Source: Planctomycetota bacterium
Lineage (GTDB): Bacteria; Planctomycetota; Planctomycetia; Pirellulales; Pirellulaceae
Direction of reading: 5' to 3'
Assembly: GCA_029979005.1 (NCBI GenBank)
Contig: JAPOIJ010000004.1
Location: 1 to 64,000, forward strand
Length of the DNA: 64,000 bases
The notes under the pieces were generated by a model. The model had not been told where the DNA came from. It was given only the letters and a program-made list of their open reading frames with translations, and searched no databases. Shown here one piece after another: positions 47,720-58,800 of this stretch (position 1 is its first letter; every line of letters begins with the position of its first letter). Position numbers and translations under genes: made by a program.

Positions 47720-49120
47720 TTGGTCGGATTGCTGCTCAACATAAATTACACAGTGTTTCTGTTGGTGGCGTCACCTTGGTTAATTTGGCGCTATTTCGCT
47801 AAAGGAAAGAACAAAAGGGGCTGGCACCATAAACTCTGGGGGCGTGTTCGACCGCGACAGTCTCAATCAAACTGTATCTGGCTCCACGCCGTTAGCGTTG
47901 GCGAAGTCAATCTCCTCGTGCCGGTCATGAGAGAACTCAAGCGGCAAAATTCTGAAATCGAATTTGTTATTTCAACGACGACTGAGACAGGCTTTGATCT
48001 CGCCCAAAAACGATTCCCTGACACCTACACATTTTTTTGCCCCTTCGATTTAACGTGGGCGATAAAAAATACCATCTCGCGGCTCCGCCCCAATATGCTT
48101 GTTCTTGCTGAACTGGAAGTTTGGCCCAATCTGGTCAAAATCTGCCAGAAAAAAGAAATTCCGGTAGTCGTAATCAATGGTCGACTGAGTGAGAAAAGTT
48201 TTCGTGGCTATCAAAAATTGCGATGGCTCATTCAGGGAACCTTTCAACGTATTGCCATGATCGGTGCTCAGAACGAGACTTACCGAGATCGATTTATTGA
48301 CCTCGGCTGCAATCCGGAACAGGTCACGGTAACCGGCAATGTAAAATTCGATGGTCTTCAAATGGTCCGAGACAACCCAGCGACCAAAAATCTATCGCGT
48401 TTAATTGATCTGAATCCAGACTCTCCAGTATTTATTGCGGGCAGTACTCAGCTTGAAGAAGATCTTCTCGCTGTCAGCGCGTTTCAAAAATTAGCCGCTG
48501 ACTTTCCCGAATTGAGATTGATATTAGTGCCGCGTCATCCCGAACGTTGCGCTGCTCTCGCAAAACAAATAGACCAACTTGGCCTACCATACATTCTTAG
48601 AAGCGAACTTCCTGCGGAAACTAATTTATCCGACGCATCTCCCGCTCAATCACAGTTTAAGCTCCGCCCGATTCAGCGGAGCGGCACGCTTCGTAAATGT
48701 CATCCAATTCTAATCGTCGACGTTATTGGCGAGCTTGGGGCATGGTGGGGGTGTGCCGCGGTAGCTTACGTCGGTGGCAGCCTGGGAAAACGGGGTGGGC
48801 AAAATATGATGGAGCCAGCGGCTTTCGGCATCCCAGTCTCATTCGGGCCCAATACGATAAACTTTAAGGATATCGTACAGGAGTTGTTAGCCAATGATGC
48901 GGCGAGGGTAATCGAAGACGAAGTTGGCCTGAGACAATTTGTTGGACAGGTATTAAACCAATCCAATTGGGCGAACAACCTCGGTCAACGAGCTAAAAAC
49001 ACTGTCATCCACCACCAAGGTGCCTCGCAACGTACTTCTACCCTCCTTTACGTGGTGCTAAAAAAACACTTCGCCACCCTAGCGAACTGCTCCCCTCAAG
49101 AGCCCAATCAGGCTGCCTGA
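47720..49120 (+). CDS. waaA: 3-deoxy-D-manno-octulosonic acid transferase
   Basis: WLHAVSVGEVNLLVPVMRELK, STTTETGFDLAQKRFPDTYTFFCPFDLTWAIKN, AYVGGSLGKRGGQNMMEPAAFGIPVSFGP. Confidence 0.93.
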   Translation: MVGLLLNINYTVFLLVASPWLIWRYFAKGKNKRGWHHKLWGRVRPRQSQSNCIWLHAVSVGEVNLLVPVMRELKRQNSEIEFVISTTTETGFDLAQKRFPDTYTFFCPFDLTWAIKNTISRLRPNMLVLAELEVWPNLVKICQKKEIPVVVINGRLSEKSFRGYQKLRWLIQGTFQRIAMIGAQNETYRDRFIDLGCNPEQVTVTGNVKFDGLQMVRDNPATKNLSRLIDLNPDSPVFIAGSTQLEEDLLAVSAFQKLAADFPELRLILVPRHPERCAALAKQIDQLGLPYILRSELPAETNLSDASPAQSQFKLRPIQRSGTLRKCHPILIVDVIGELGAWWGCAAVAYVGGSLGKRGGQNMMEPAAFGIPVSFGPNTINFKDIVQELLANDAARVIEDEVGLRQFVGQVLNQSNWANNLGQRAKNTVIHHQGASQRTSTLLYVVLKKHFATLANCSPQEPNQAA

Positions 49121-49367
49121 CGGTTTGACCTTCAACGCCCCGTTGAACGCTTAAAATTTGGGGAGAAGATGTACAAAACTATTGGAATCTCCACGTCATA
49201 TCCAAGTAGCAAAATACTTAATTTTCCGATCCCTACGGTAACTCAGTTGAGCATTTCTCCAAGGTCGGCTATAATTTTCCGTTCAAGATTAGTTACCTTA
49301 AAACTGATTTTTCGAAACGCGGCCAACCGGCCATCACCCATTGTTGTTTGAAAGCTAGGAGAGCGAA

Positions 49368-50528
49368 GTGGCCTCTGAAAAGTACCTGTTTACAAGTGAA
49401 TCCGTCAGTATGGGACACCCCGATAAACTGGCCGACCAAATTTCTGACAGTATTCTCGATGCCATGCTGGCTCAGGATCCAACAAGTCGTGTAGCCTGTG
49501 AGACAATGGTCACCACAGGCCTCGCTGTCGTTGCCGGTGAGATCACCTCCAAAGCCGAAGTTGATATCGAAAAAATTGTCCGCGATGTAATTCGCGAGGT
49601 TGGTTACACGTCCGATGAGATCGGAATTGGCGCAGACAGTTGCGAAGTAATGGTTAAGCTTGACCAACAAAGCCCCGATATCGCCCAGGGCGTTGACCGA
49701 GACGGTGCTGGCGATCAGGGACTGATGTTCGGATTTGCCTGTGATGATACGGAAGAATTAATGCCGCTTCCAATCGCACTCTCCCACAAAATTCTTGCCC
49801 GTCTCAACAAAGCTCGATTCGATGGCGAAGTCAACTGGCTTCGCCCGGATAGTAAAAGCCAAGTTACTGTCGAGTACGATGGTTTTACGCCAATTCGCAT
49901 CGACACGGTTGTTGTTTCAACTCAGCACAGCCCTGATGTGACCAACGAAGAAATCCAAAAGTTTATTAAAGAAGAAATCGTTAATCCATTACTGCCTGCT
50001 GAACTCAACAAGGGCGATGTGACCTATCATATCAACCCAACTGGCAAGTTCGTCATCGGTGGCCCCCACGGTGATTGCGGCTTGACTGGACGTAAAATCA
50101 TTGTTGATACGTACGGTGGTTGGGGACGCCACGGCGGTGGCGCATTTAGCGGCAAAGACTCAACCAAAGTCGATCGCAGTGCGGCCTACATGTCGCGACA
50201 CGTCGCTAAAAACATCGTGGCCGCGGGACTAGCGAAACGTTGCGAGGTTCAACTCGCCTACGCGATTGGTGTCGCCGATCCGGTCAGCGTCAACGTTGAC
50301 ACTCAAGGCACCGGCACCATCCCCGATGAAACAATTTGTGAAATCGTTCGAGAAGTATTCCCGCTTTCGACGCAAGGTATTATCAAATACCTTGAGCTTC
50401 AACGGCCAATTTTCCGAAAAACTGCGGAAGGGGGCCACTTCGGTCGAAATGATGCAGACTTTACTTGGGAAAGTACTGCTGCGGCCGAAAAAATTACAGA
50501 AAAAGTCGCGGCAGCATCGGCCTCATAA
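49368..50528 (+). CDS. metK: S-adenosylmethionine synthetase
   Basis: [83 protein letters not shown]. Confidence 0.97.
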   Translation: MASEKYLFTSESVSMGHPDKLADQISDSILDAMLAQDPTSRVACETMVTTGLAVVAGEITSKAEVDIEKIVRDVIREVGYTSDEIGIGADSCEVMVKLDQQSPDIAQGVDRDGAGDQGLMFGFACDDTEELMPLPIALSHKILARLNKARFDGEVNWLRPDSKSQVTVEYDGFTPIRIDTVVVSTQHSPDVTNEEIQKFIKEEIVNPLLPAELNKGDVTYHINPTGKFVIGGPHGDCGLTGRKIIVDTYGGWGRHGGGAFSGKDSTKVDRSAAYMSRHVAKNIVAAGLAKRCEVQLAYAIGVADPVSVNVDTQGTGTIPDETICEIVREVFPLSTQGIIKYLELQRPIFRKTAEGGHFGRNDADFTWESTAAAEKITEKVAAASAS

Positions 50529-50602
50529 GCCAGTTTCCTTTACTTTTCTGTTTCCTGATTCGACATTGCCATTTGTCAATCAGACCAATTAATCTACGCT
50601 TA

Positions 50603-50627
50603 GGGCAACGGAAGTTGCCCTTTTTTT
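50603..50627 (+). terminator. intrinsic terminator after metK
   Basis: GGGCAACGGAAGTTGCCCTTTTTTT. Confidence 0.93.
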
Positions 50628-51095
50628 ATGCCCTTTAAAAAAGACCAAGGCGAGGAATCCAAGGTAGGATTCAATTCTCCCCAAGCTACACCATCGAAAA
50701 TCATGACTGACGAAGTAATCAATAACTTGATCGAAATCGATGGGGACAACTCCATAGATAGCGAGATCGCTCTCCAACAGATTCTCGAGACGCCTGGCCT
50801 ATTCCAACATGTCACCCGCAGCGATCACGAGGGCCTGGAGACAGTTGTTGGTTACTTTCGCGTTGATTTCGAACCCAACAGTCAACGGCATATCCTTCAC
50901 GTCCCATTTTCACCACCTTTCAAAACGCTTCCACAAGTCGACACCAATACGCTTGGGGAACAAGATGCTCGGATTCGCATTACCGACGTACAAAAATTTG
51001 GCTTGAGGATGGAAGTTATTCTTCCCCAAATGACGAATTCGAGTCAGCATATGATTATCGAAACGATTGCATCGGAAACAACCGATTCGCAATAA
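50628..51095 (+). CDS. hypothetical protein (start uncertain; ATG 50703 possible)
   Basis: ORF of normal composition; the ORF-track ATG directly abuts the terminator T run. Confidence 0.55.
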   Translation: MPFKKDQGEESKVGFNSPQATPSKIMTDEVINNLIEIDGDNSIDSEIALQQILETPGLFQHVTRSDHEGLETVVGYFRVDFEPNSQRHILHVPFSPPFKTLPQVDTNTLGEQDARIRITDVQKFGLRMEVILPQMTNSSQHMIIETIASETTDSQ

Positions 51096-51244
51096 TCATC
51101 TTCAAATGATGGCTGTCGATTTAATCGCATTGAAACACCACTCAGTTATATTAGAGCTGTTAGGGGGGAATCCCAAAGCAGTGGCGTTACGTCTGTTTGT
51201 GATTTCCAACGCTCCAAAAATGGTCATTCGAGTCGAAACACATC

Positions 51245-52654
51245 ATGCAGTTTGAGAACATTGAAAACCCAAACCTGGTTAAACAGCTACAAGATTTTAA
51301 CCAGTCACATGTGTTACAGTTTTGGAATGAACTGGCACCCACTCAGAGAAAACAGCTAATAAATCAGCTGGAAACCTTCGACTTCCAGTTGATCGACAGC
51401 CTCACTCAACTCGCTTCCGCTGAATCACTGTGGGAAAAAATTGCTCAAGCGGCAGAAGTCCCACCAGCGATTACTCTTGCTCAACAGTCCCCAGACGAAC
51501 CTCACTATCAACACGCCAGAGCAACTGGAACTGAAGCGTTGGCGGCGGGCAAGGTTGGCATGATTCTCGTTGCCGGAGGGCAGGGGACGCGACTTGGATT
51601 TGACCACCCCAAAGGAATGTTTCCAATTGGACCTATCAGTAACCGAACTCTTTACCAGATTCACTTTGAGCAAGTTCTCGGACGATCTCGCCAATTCGGA
51701 GTCCGAATCCCTCTTTATGTGATGACCAGTCCGCCGACCCATGATGAGACGACACAATTTTTAACTGACCATCAATTTTTTGGAATGGATCCCGCTGACG
51801 TAAAGATATTCTGCCAAGGGGTGATGCCTGCGGTCGACAAAGACGGGAAATTACTTCTAGAAACAAAATCAAGCGTTTTTGTCAGCCCCGACGGGCATGG
51901 CGGAACCCTCGAGGCGCTCGCGCGAAGTGGATGTCTCCAAGATGCGAAAACAAGAGGAATTGAACATCTCTTTTACGGGCAAGTTGATAACCCCTTAATT
52001 CAAACATGCGATCCAGCATTAGTTGGATATCACTTGAATTCCGGATCAGAGATGACCTCACAGGTCGTGAGAAAAACAGACTGGTCTCAAAAAGTTGGAA
52101 ATGTCGTATCGATCGATGGTAAAGTTCAGATCATTGAGTACAGCGACCTGCCGGAACAATATGCGAAGCAAACAAATCCCGACGGTTCGCTCAAACTTTG
52201 GGCAGGAAGCATTGCAGTTCACCTTTTCAAACTTGACTTCCTTGAGCGTTCATTAACTCAAGCAGATTCGCTACCATTCCATCTTGCTAATAAGAAGGTC
52301 CCATTCCTCGATGCATCAGGAACACGGGTTGTACCAGATCAACCCAATGCCATTAAGTTTGAGCGATTCATTTTTGACCTCCTTCCACTCGCCGAAAATG
52401 CGATCGTCTGCGAAGTCAAAGCGGAAGATGGATTCTGCGCTGTAAAAAATGCTCCTCCAGCCAATTCTGAAACGCCAGAACATGTCAAAAATGCGATCTC
52501 CGACCTTCACGGTCGCTGGCTTCAGGCAGTTGGAGTCGAGTTAGCTTCTGGAATAACCGTCGAAATCAATCCTACATTTGCTGCAGATGTCGAGTCATTG
52601 AAAGGCAAGATACCAACAGGCACCAAAATCGTCGAAAGCACCTATTTCAAGTAG
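51245..52654 (+). CDS. UDPGP-family (UAP1-like) UDP-sugar pyrophosphorylase
   Basis: VGMILVAGGQGTRLGFDHPKGMFPIGPISNRTLYQIHFEQV, FVSPDGHGGTLEALARSG, HLFYGQVDNPLIQTCDPALVGYHL. Confidence 0.92.
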   Translation: MQFENIENPNLVKQLQDFNQSHVLQFWNELAPTQRKQLINQLETFDFQLIDSLTQLASAESLWEKIAQAAEVPPAITLAQQSPDEPHYQHARATGTEALAAGKVGMILVAGGQGTRLGFDHPKGMFPIGPISNRTLYQIHFEQVLGRSRQFGVRIPLYVMTSPPTHDETTQFLTDHQFFGMDPADVKIFCQGVMPAVDKDGKLLLETKSSVFVSPDGHGGTLEALARSGCLQDAKTRGIEHLFYGQVDNPLIQTCDPALVGYHLNSGSEMTSQVVRKTDWSQKVGNVVSIDGKVQIIEYSDLPEQYAKQTNPDGSLKLWAGSIAVHLFKLDFLERSLTQADSLPFHLANKKVPFLDASGTRVVPDQPNAIKFERFIFDLLPLAENAIVCEVKAEDGFCAVKNAPPANSETPEHVKNAISDLHGRWLQAVGVELASGITVEINPTFAADVESLKGKIPTGTKIVESTYFK

Positions 52655-52732
52655 TTGATTGGAACGAAATCGTCACAGGCACCATCCACACGATCCTTCA
52701 AAATATAAATTAAAAAATCTAGTAGGAATGCA

Positions 52733-53812
52733 ATGTTGCACGCAATGATAATGGCCGGTGGCTCGGGTACGCGTTTTTGGCCCGCCAGTCGAAAATTGAA
52801 TCCCAAACAACTTCTCAATTTAACTGGGCAGCGATCCATGATTCAATCCACGGCTGACAGGTTAAGCGGCCTTTGCCCGTTGGAAAACCTATTGATCGTC
52901 ACCAATCAATCTCTCGTTGAGCCAATTGCAAAACAACTGCCAGAGGTGCCACGTGAGTCAATTATTGGCGAACCCGCCAAACGGGACACCGCTCCCTGCG
53001 TCGGACTCGCCGCCGCCTTAATTGCCGCTCGCGATCCCGAAGCTACGATGGTCGTTATGCCCGCTGACCATGTCATTGGCCCTGACGATGTATTTCAGGA
53101 CGCGTTAAACCATGCCGCCGAATTGGTAGAAGAGGACCCTTCACGTATCGTCACCTTTGGTATTAAGCCAAGTTATCCAGCCGAAGCTTTTGGCTATATT
53201 GAACGGGACGGTGAAGCACTCGCACAAAAACGGCTACCAAGTTTCTCAGTCAATCGTTTTCGAGAAAAGCCAGATCTCGAAACAGCGAAAAAGTTCTTGG
53301 AGGCGGGATCCTTTTATTGGAATTCAGGAATTTTTGTTTGGAAGGTAAAAACCATCCTCACTGCATTGCAGGAATTTCAACCGGCAATGTCAGCTCACAT
53401 CGATACGATCGCCAGTACGATTGATACACCCCAATTTGCCGATACCTTGCAAAGAGAGTTCACTGCCATCGAGGGTACGTCGATTGACTATGCCGTAATG
53501 GAAAAACATGAAAACGTCATGGTCGTTGAAGCCCCTTTTCAATGGGATGATCTGGGGAACTGGTCTGCCATCCCAAGACTCCAAGGGGTGGACGAATCGG
53601 GAAACACGATCGACGGTGACCACATAGGCATCGACACTGAAAACTCACTCGTCCGCACCGAGAACGGGCACCTAATTGTCACGATTGGAATGAAAGACTG
53701 CATTGTCGTCCATACTCCCACAGCCACCTTGGTTGCCGACAAAAACCAGGAACAGGCTATCAAACAAGTCGTTGCTGAACTTGAAAATCGCGGACTGGAT
53801 CAATATCTATAG
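52733..53812 (+). CDS. mannose-1-phosphate guanylyltransferase
   Basis: MIMAGGSGTRFWPASRKLNPKQLLNL, VVMPADHVI, FREKPDLETAKKFLEAGSFYWNSGIFVWK, YAVMEKHENVMVVEAPFQWDDLGNW. Confidence 0.93.
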   Translation: MLHAMIMAGGSGTRFWPASRKLNPKQLLNLTGQRSMIQSTADRLSGLCPLENLLIVTNQSLVEPIAKQLPEVPRESIIGEPAKRDTAPCVGLAAALIAARDPEATMVVMPADHVIGPDDVFQDALNHAAELVEEDPSRIVTFGIKPSYPAEAFGYIERDGEALAQKRLPSFSVNRFREKPDLETAKKFLEAGSFYWNSGIFVWKVKTILTALQEFQPAMSAHIDTIASTIDTPQFADTLQREFTAIEGTSIDYAVMEKHENVMVVEAPFQWDDLGNWSAIPRLQGVDESGNTIDGDHIGIDTENSLVRTENGHLIVTIGMKDCIVVHTPTATLVADKNQEQAIKQVVAELENRGLDQYL

Positions 53813-53839
53813 AGCTACACCTTACTTCCGGGGTATTAT

Positions 53840-54868
53840 GTGAAAACCATTTTTTCCACCATCACACTCGCTCTCCTAGGCGCCTGTGTACTGCCAACGT
53901 TAGCGTTTGCTCAAGCCGATCCACTCAAAACCAACGATGATTCGGCTACACAAGAATCGCCCCTGCGGCAGAACTGGGAACTCAAGACGCTTGGTGGAAT
54001 GCAGTTTTGGACGGATGTTAAACATCTTAGCGGTTGGCGAATCCAGCAAAACTCAGAAACGGGGCATTTTCGACTAATCGACCCGTCTGCAGTCCGATTC
54101 GCTTTTGGAAGCTGCCAACAATGTGAGGCAGCATTCTCGGAAATTGCCACGAAAAAGAAAATTCGCCCGTTAAAAGGAAAGGTGGTAATTCTACTTCACG
54201 GACTCATGAGAACGAGCGCATCAATGGCACCGCTCGGAGAGTTTCTGAAAACAAAGGGCAAATTTGAAATCGTGAATTTTCAGTATGCAAGTACGCGAAA
54301 ACAAGTCCAAGACCACGCCAGTGCTTTGGAACAAGTAATCGACAGCCTTGGTAGTGATGTGACCGAAATAAATTTCGTTGGCCACTCGCTTGGGAACATT
54401 GTCGTCCGTCGTTACCTTGGCAACCAAGCCGCAGCCAAGAAGCCAATTGACCCACGAATCAAACGCATGGTTATGCTCGGACCGCCTAATCAAGGCTCTC
54501 GCATGGCCCGCTTACTACGCTCCAGTTTTTCGTTTAAGGTCATCGCTGGAGTAAGCGGAGCTGAACTCTCCAACTCCTGGCAACAGTTAGAACCAACTCT
54601 GGCCACTCCAGAATTCCAGTTTGGTATCATAGCCGGCGGACAGGTAGGTCAAAACAAATTGAATAATCTACTGTTAACTGGAAAAGATGACTTTACAGTG
54701 AGCGTCGAAGAAACAAAATTAAGCGGCGCATACGATTTCCAAATTAGACCGCTAATCCACACCACAATGATGAAAGATAAAGAGGTCCTTCAAGATACGC
54801 TCTGTTTTTTCGAAAATGGATATTTCAAGTCAGAGTCAGCACGCCGACCTTTGACAAGTCTCAAGTAA
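53840..54868 (+). CDS. secreted lipase-like alpha/beta hydrolase
   Basis: GTG start, signal peptide, VVILLHGLMRTSASMAPLG, nucleophile motif INFVGHSLGNIVVRRYLG. Confidence 0.85.
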   Translation: MKTIFSTITLALLGACVLPTLAFAQADPLKTNDDSATQESPLRQNWELKTLGGMQFWTDVKHLSGWRIQQNSETGHFRLIDPSAVRFAFGSCQQCEAAFSEIATKKKIRPLKGKVVILLHGLMRTSASMAPLGEFLKTKGKFEIVNFQYASTRKQVQDHASALEQVIDSLGSDVTEINFVGHSLGNIVVRRYLGNQAAAKKPIDPRIKRMVMLGPPNQGSRMARLLRSSFSFKVIAGVSGAELSNSWQQLEPTLATPEFQFGIIAGGQVGQNKLNNLLLTGKDDFTVSVEETKLSGAYDFQIRPLIHTTMMKDKEVLQDTLCFFENGYFKSESARRPLTSLK

Positions 54869-54889
54869 CTTACAAGGTCTTGGTTAACA

Positions 54890-55396
54890 ATGATTCCTCC
54901 CACCACACCCCAGGGCAAAGAAGAGCCTCATTCGCGGCGAGCACTCCCCACGCAAGGCCGATTGCTTGGCATTGACTACGGAACCGTCAGAGTCGGGATT
55001 GCTATCAGCGACCCGTCTCAGACCATTGCCAGTCCACTTGAGACCTATAATCGCCGAAACACCAAACTTGATGCGAATTACTTTATCGATCTAGTAAAGC
55101 TTGAAAAGATTGTCGGCTTAGTCGTTGGACTTCCGGTTCACATGTCCGGCGACGAAAGTGAAAAATCTCGCGAAGCAGTTAAGTTTGGAAAATGGCTTCA
55201 ACAATTGACAGAACGACCGGTGATCTGGGTCGACGAGCGGTACACCACCTCGATGGCAAGAGAAATGCTCAGCCATTCGCCGCTCTCAGGAAAAAAAAGA
55301 AAAGCGCAGCTAGACAAACTGGCTGCTCAAATTTTGCTGGCTACCTATCTCGAGTCGGGTGCAGAAGCCAATATAGAAGACTTGAACCAGGGCTGA
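54890..55396 (+). CDS. ruvX: RuvX/YqgF-family Holliday junction resolvase-like protein
   Basis: LLGIDYGTVRVGIAISDPSQTIASPLETY, VVGLPVHMSGDESEKSREAVKFG, VIWVDERYTTSMARE. Confidence 0.93.
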   Translation: MIPPTTPQGKEEPHSRRALPTQGRLLGIDYGTVRVGIAISDPSQTIASPLETYNRRNTKLDANYFIDLVKLEKIVGLVVGLPVHMSGDESEKSREAVKFGKWLQQLTERPVIWVDERYTTSMAREMLSHSPLSGKKRKAQLDKLAAQILLATYLESGAEANIEDLNQG

Positions 55397-55467
55397 AACG
55401 TCCGCCGGTGATGCGGAAACCGAACGAGCATAAACCGTGGAATCAAGGGAAGGCGTTTGATTCGTTT

Positions 55468-55758
55468 TTATTTTTCAAAAAAATAACGGAGCAAGCTGAA
55501 CAAGAGGAAACCAATCCAAATCAACCAACCATAGCCATTTTTCTCGCCAGAATGGGCAACCATTTCCACGCTATTTTCGGTTTTCATACCGATGGAAGTA
55601 ACGAAAGCGACCGCATCACCTTCCTCCCAACCGCTATCGACCAACTGTCCAATAATTTGGCCCGGATCCACCCCTTCATCCAAATTCTCAGAGATCATCT
55701 CGGCCAGTTCCCCGATCTCATCTTCATCTTGCCCCGGAGGCAGTACGTACTCCGACAT
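55468..55758 (-). CDS. small protein with one C-terminal TM helix
   Basis: 96 aa, acidic helical N-terminus (GVDPGQIIGQLVDSGWEEGDAVAFV) and hydrophobic C-terminus (YGWLIWIGFLLFSLLRYFFEK). Confidence 0.6.
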   Translation of the reverse strand: MSEYVLPPGQDEDEIGELAEMISENLDEGVDPGQIIGQLVDSGWEEGDAVAFVTSIGMKTENSVEMVAHSGEKNGYGWLIWIGFLLFSLLRYFFEK

Positions 55759-55817
55759 GACTCAATCCCGTTATCTCAAATTATCATCGGTAAAATACTG
55801 ATTCTCTCAATCACATC

Positions 55818-58800
55818 TCAATAACCCAGCACTGGTGACAACCAACGTTCAATTTCTTCGATCGGCTGCCCCTTTAACTTAGCATAATGCTCCGCTTGAT
55901 CCTTGGTAATTTTGTTGATCGAAAAGTAACGCGATTCTGGATGAGCAAAATACAGACCACTCACTGCAGCACCGGGCCACATTGCGTATGACTCAGTCAA
56001 CTTAATTCCTGTAATTGGCTCGACATCCATCAAGTCCCAAAGTGTTTGTTTTTCCGTATGATCAGGGCAAGCGGGATACCCTGCGGCGGGCCGGATTCCG
56101 CGATACTTCTCTTTGATTAATTGCTCCTCGGAAAGATTCTCTTCCGCACCAAATCCCCAATCCACTCTCGCCCGATAATGCAACATTTCGGCGAACGCTT
56201 CCGCCAATCGATCGGCCAACGCAGCTACCATGATGGCGTTGTAATCATCGAGATCCTCACGGTATTGCTGTGCCAGTTCATCACAACCATGGCCTGTGGT
56301 AACCGCAAAACCACCAACATAGTCTACGCGGCCACTCTCAATCGGTGCGACATAATCAGCAAGAGAACGAAAACAGTCGATCCCTTTGCGTTGCCATTGC
56401 TGCCGCAACATCGGAAATCTAGCAATTTCCTTTTCACGCGACTCATTCTCATAAAGAACAACCGTATCTCCATCGCTATTAGCGGGCCAAAATCCATAGA
56501 GTCCACGCGCTGACAGTAAACTTTCATCGATAATTTTCTTCAGCATCACCTGAGCGTCTCCAAACAATCGAGTCGCTTCTTCTCCAACAATTTCATCGTC
56601 GAGTATCTTGGGATATTTTCCATGCAACTCCCACGACATGAAAAAGGGAGTCCAATCAATGAACTTCACTATTTCCTCGAGTTTTATTTCCTCGTGCCCA
56701 TTTGGAGCATCGACGAAACTCTGGCCTTTTGTAGCCGTCCCCAAAGACCGTGTTCCGGTGAACGCAGGCTTTGCCAGATCCGCCGTATCCCACTCCGTTT
56801 GAAATCGCTTTGCATACGCTTCTTCGTAGGGAACTAAGGTCATTTGACGTTCTTCGTATCCGGCAACCAGCTTCGACTGCAATGTAGAATTTTCCTCCAT
56901 GAATTGAGGCTTCAAATCTTTATTGATCAGCCGATCCACCACTCCAACGCTTCGGGAAGCATCCAGCACATGAATAACGCCCGGTTCGTATTCCGGAGCA
57001 ATTCTAACGGCGGTGTGCTTGTCACTGGTCGTCGCTCCTCCAATCAACAGCGGGATCGTCATATTCAGCCGCGTCATCTCTTTTGCGACGTAAACCATTT
57101 CATCAAGACTCGGAGTGATCAAGCCAGACAGCCCTATCAAGTCCACGTCGTGCTGAACGGCAGCCTCGAGAATTTTTTCGCAAGACACCATCACACCAAG
57201 GTCAACTACCTCGTAGTTATTACATCCGAGAACAACGCCGACGATATTTTTTCCAATATCGTGAACGTCCCCTTTAACCGTTGCCAACAAAATTTTTCCA
57301 CGATAACTCTGGCTCTCAAGGCCCGACGCAATCTTTTCCTCCTCCATGTAAGGCAGCAAATGAGCGACCGCTTTTTTCATAACGCGGGCCGACTTGACCA
57401 CTTGAGGAAGGAACATCTTTCCACTGCCGAACAGATCCCCGACAGTCGACATCCCATCCATCATGGGCCCCTCGATAATGCTCAGACAACGGTCGTAGGC
57501 CAACCTTGCTTCCTCAGTATCCTCAACAATGAACTTATCAATTCCTTTGACTAAAGCGTGTGACAGACGCTCTTCTACTGACAAACCCCGCCATTCCAAA
57601 TTCTCGGTTTTTGACTTTTTCCCTTTTTGATCTTTTACTGTTTCAGAAAACTCAAGCAATCGATCCGTTGCATCGGACCGACGATTTAGCAACACGTCCT
57701 CTACACGTTCTAGTAAATCTTTTGGAATTTCTTCGTAAATCTCTAATTGGCCGGCATTTACGATCCCCATGTCCAATCCTGCTTCAATGGCATGAAACAG
57801 AAACGCAGAATTGATCGCTTCCCGAACGACACCGTTTCCGCGAAAACTAAAACTAACATTCGAAACACCACCTGATATCTTTGCGCGTGGGCACTCTACT
57901 TTGATTCTTCGGGTTGCATCGAAAAAGTTAACGGCATAGTTATCGTGCTCTTCCATCCCGGTCGCGATTGTCAAGATATTTGGGTCAAAAATGATATCTT
58001 CCGGTGGAAAATCCAATTCTTGCGTCAACAAATCATAAGCGCGTTTACAAATTCGAACCTTGTCGTCCGTCTCCACAGCCTGACCCTGCTCGTCAAACGC
58101 CATCACCACCGCCGCTGCACCGTAGCGCCGAACCAATTTAGCTCGCTCAAGAAATTCAGCTTCACCCTCTTTCAAGCTAATCGAGTTAACGATCGCTTTC
58201 CCCTGAACTGCACGCAGGCCAGCCTCGATGACCGACCACTTGGAGCTATCGATCATGACAGGAACCGCGCTGATGTCCGACTCGCCGGCAATGAGCCTGA
58301 GAAAGGTCGTCATAGCCTGTTCGCCATCAAGCAAGGCGTCGTCCATATTGATATCGATCACCGCTGCACCGCCCTCGACCTGGTCCCGCGCGACTTCAAT
58401 AGCCTCTTCGAACTTTTCGTCCCGAATTAATCTTGCGAATTTTCGTGAACCGGTAACGTTGGTTCTTTCTCCGACCATTAAGAAATTTGCATCGTCTCGC
58501 AAGTTCAAGGGCCTTGAGCCCGACAGTCGGGTCAACGGCTCGATTTGATTCGGGCGGTGAGGCTGGCAGCCACGAACAGCTTGACTAATTGCGGCAATGT
58601 GGGCCGGAGTCGTACCACAACACCCTCCAACAATGTTCAGCCAACCACTCTCGGCCCATTCCTTAATCGTTTCCGCCATTTGATCTGGGCCGAGGTCAAA
58701 CTCTCCCATTTCATTAGGAGTTCCGGCGTTGGGATGGCAACTGATGAAACGGTTCGAAACTTTAGAAAGTTCTTCGATGTGCGATCTCATAATGTCCGGA

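Noticed and set aside
49121-49367. Possible SAM riboswitch before metK, or cobalamin riboswitch before metH (59592-59720)
   Set aside because: I looked for recognisable conserved core elements and found none; an Rfam/Infernal search would be needed to exclude them.
56844-57554. 236-aa plus-strand ORF opposite metH (with 57945-58430 and others)
   Set aside because: Antisense shadow ORFs within a clearly conserved metH coding sequence.
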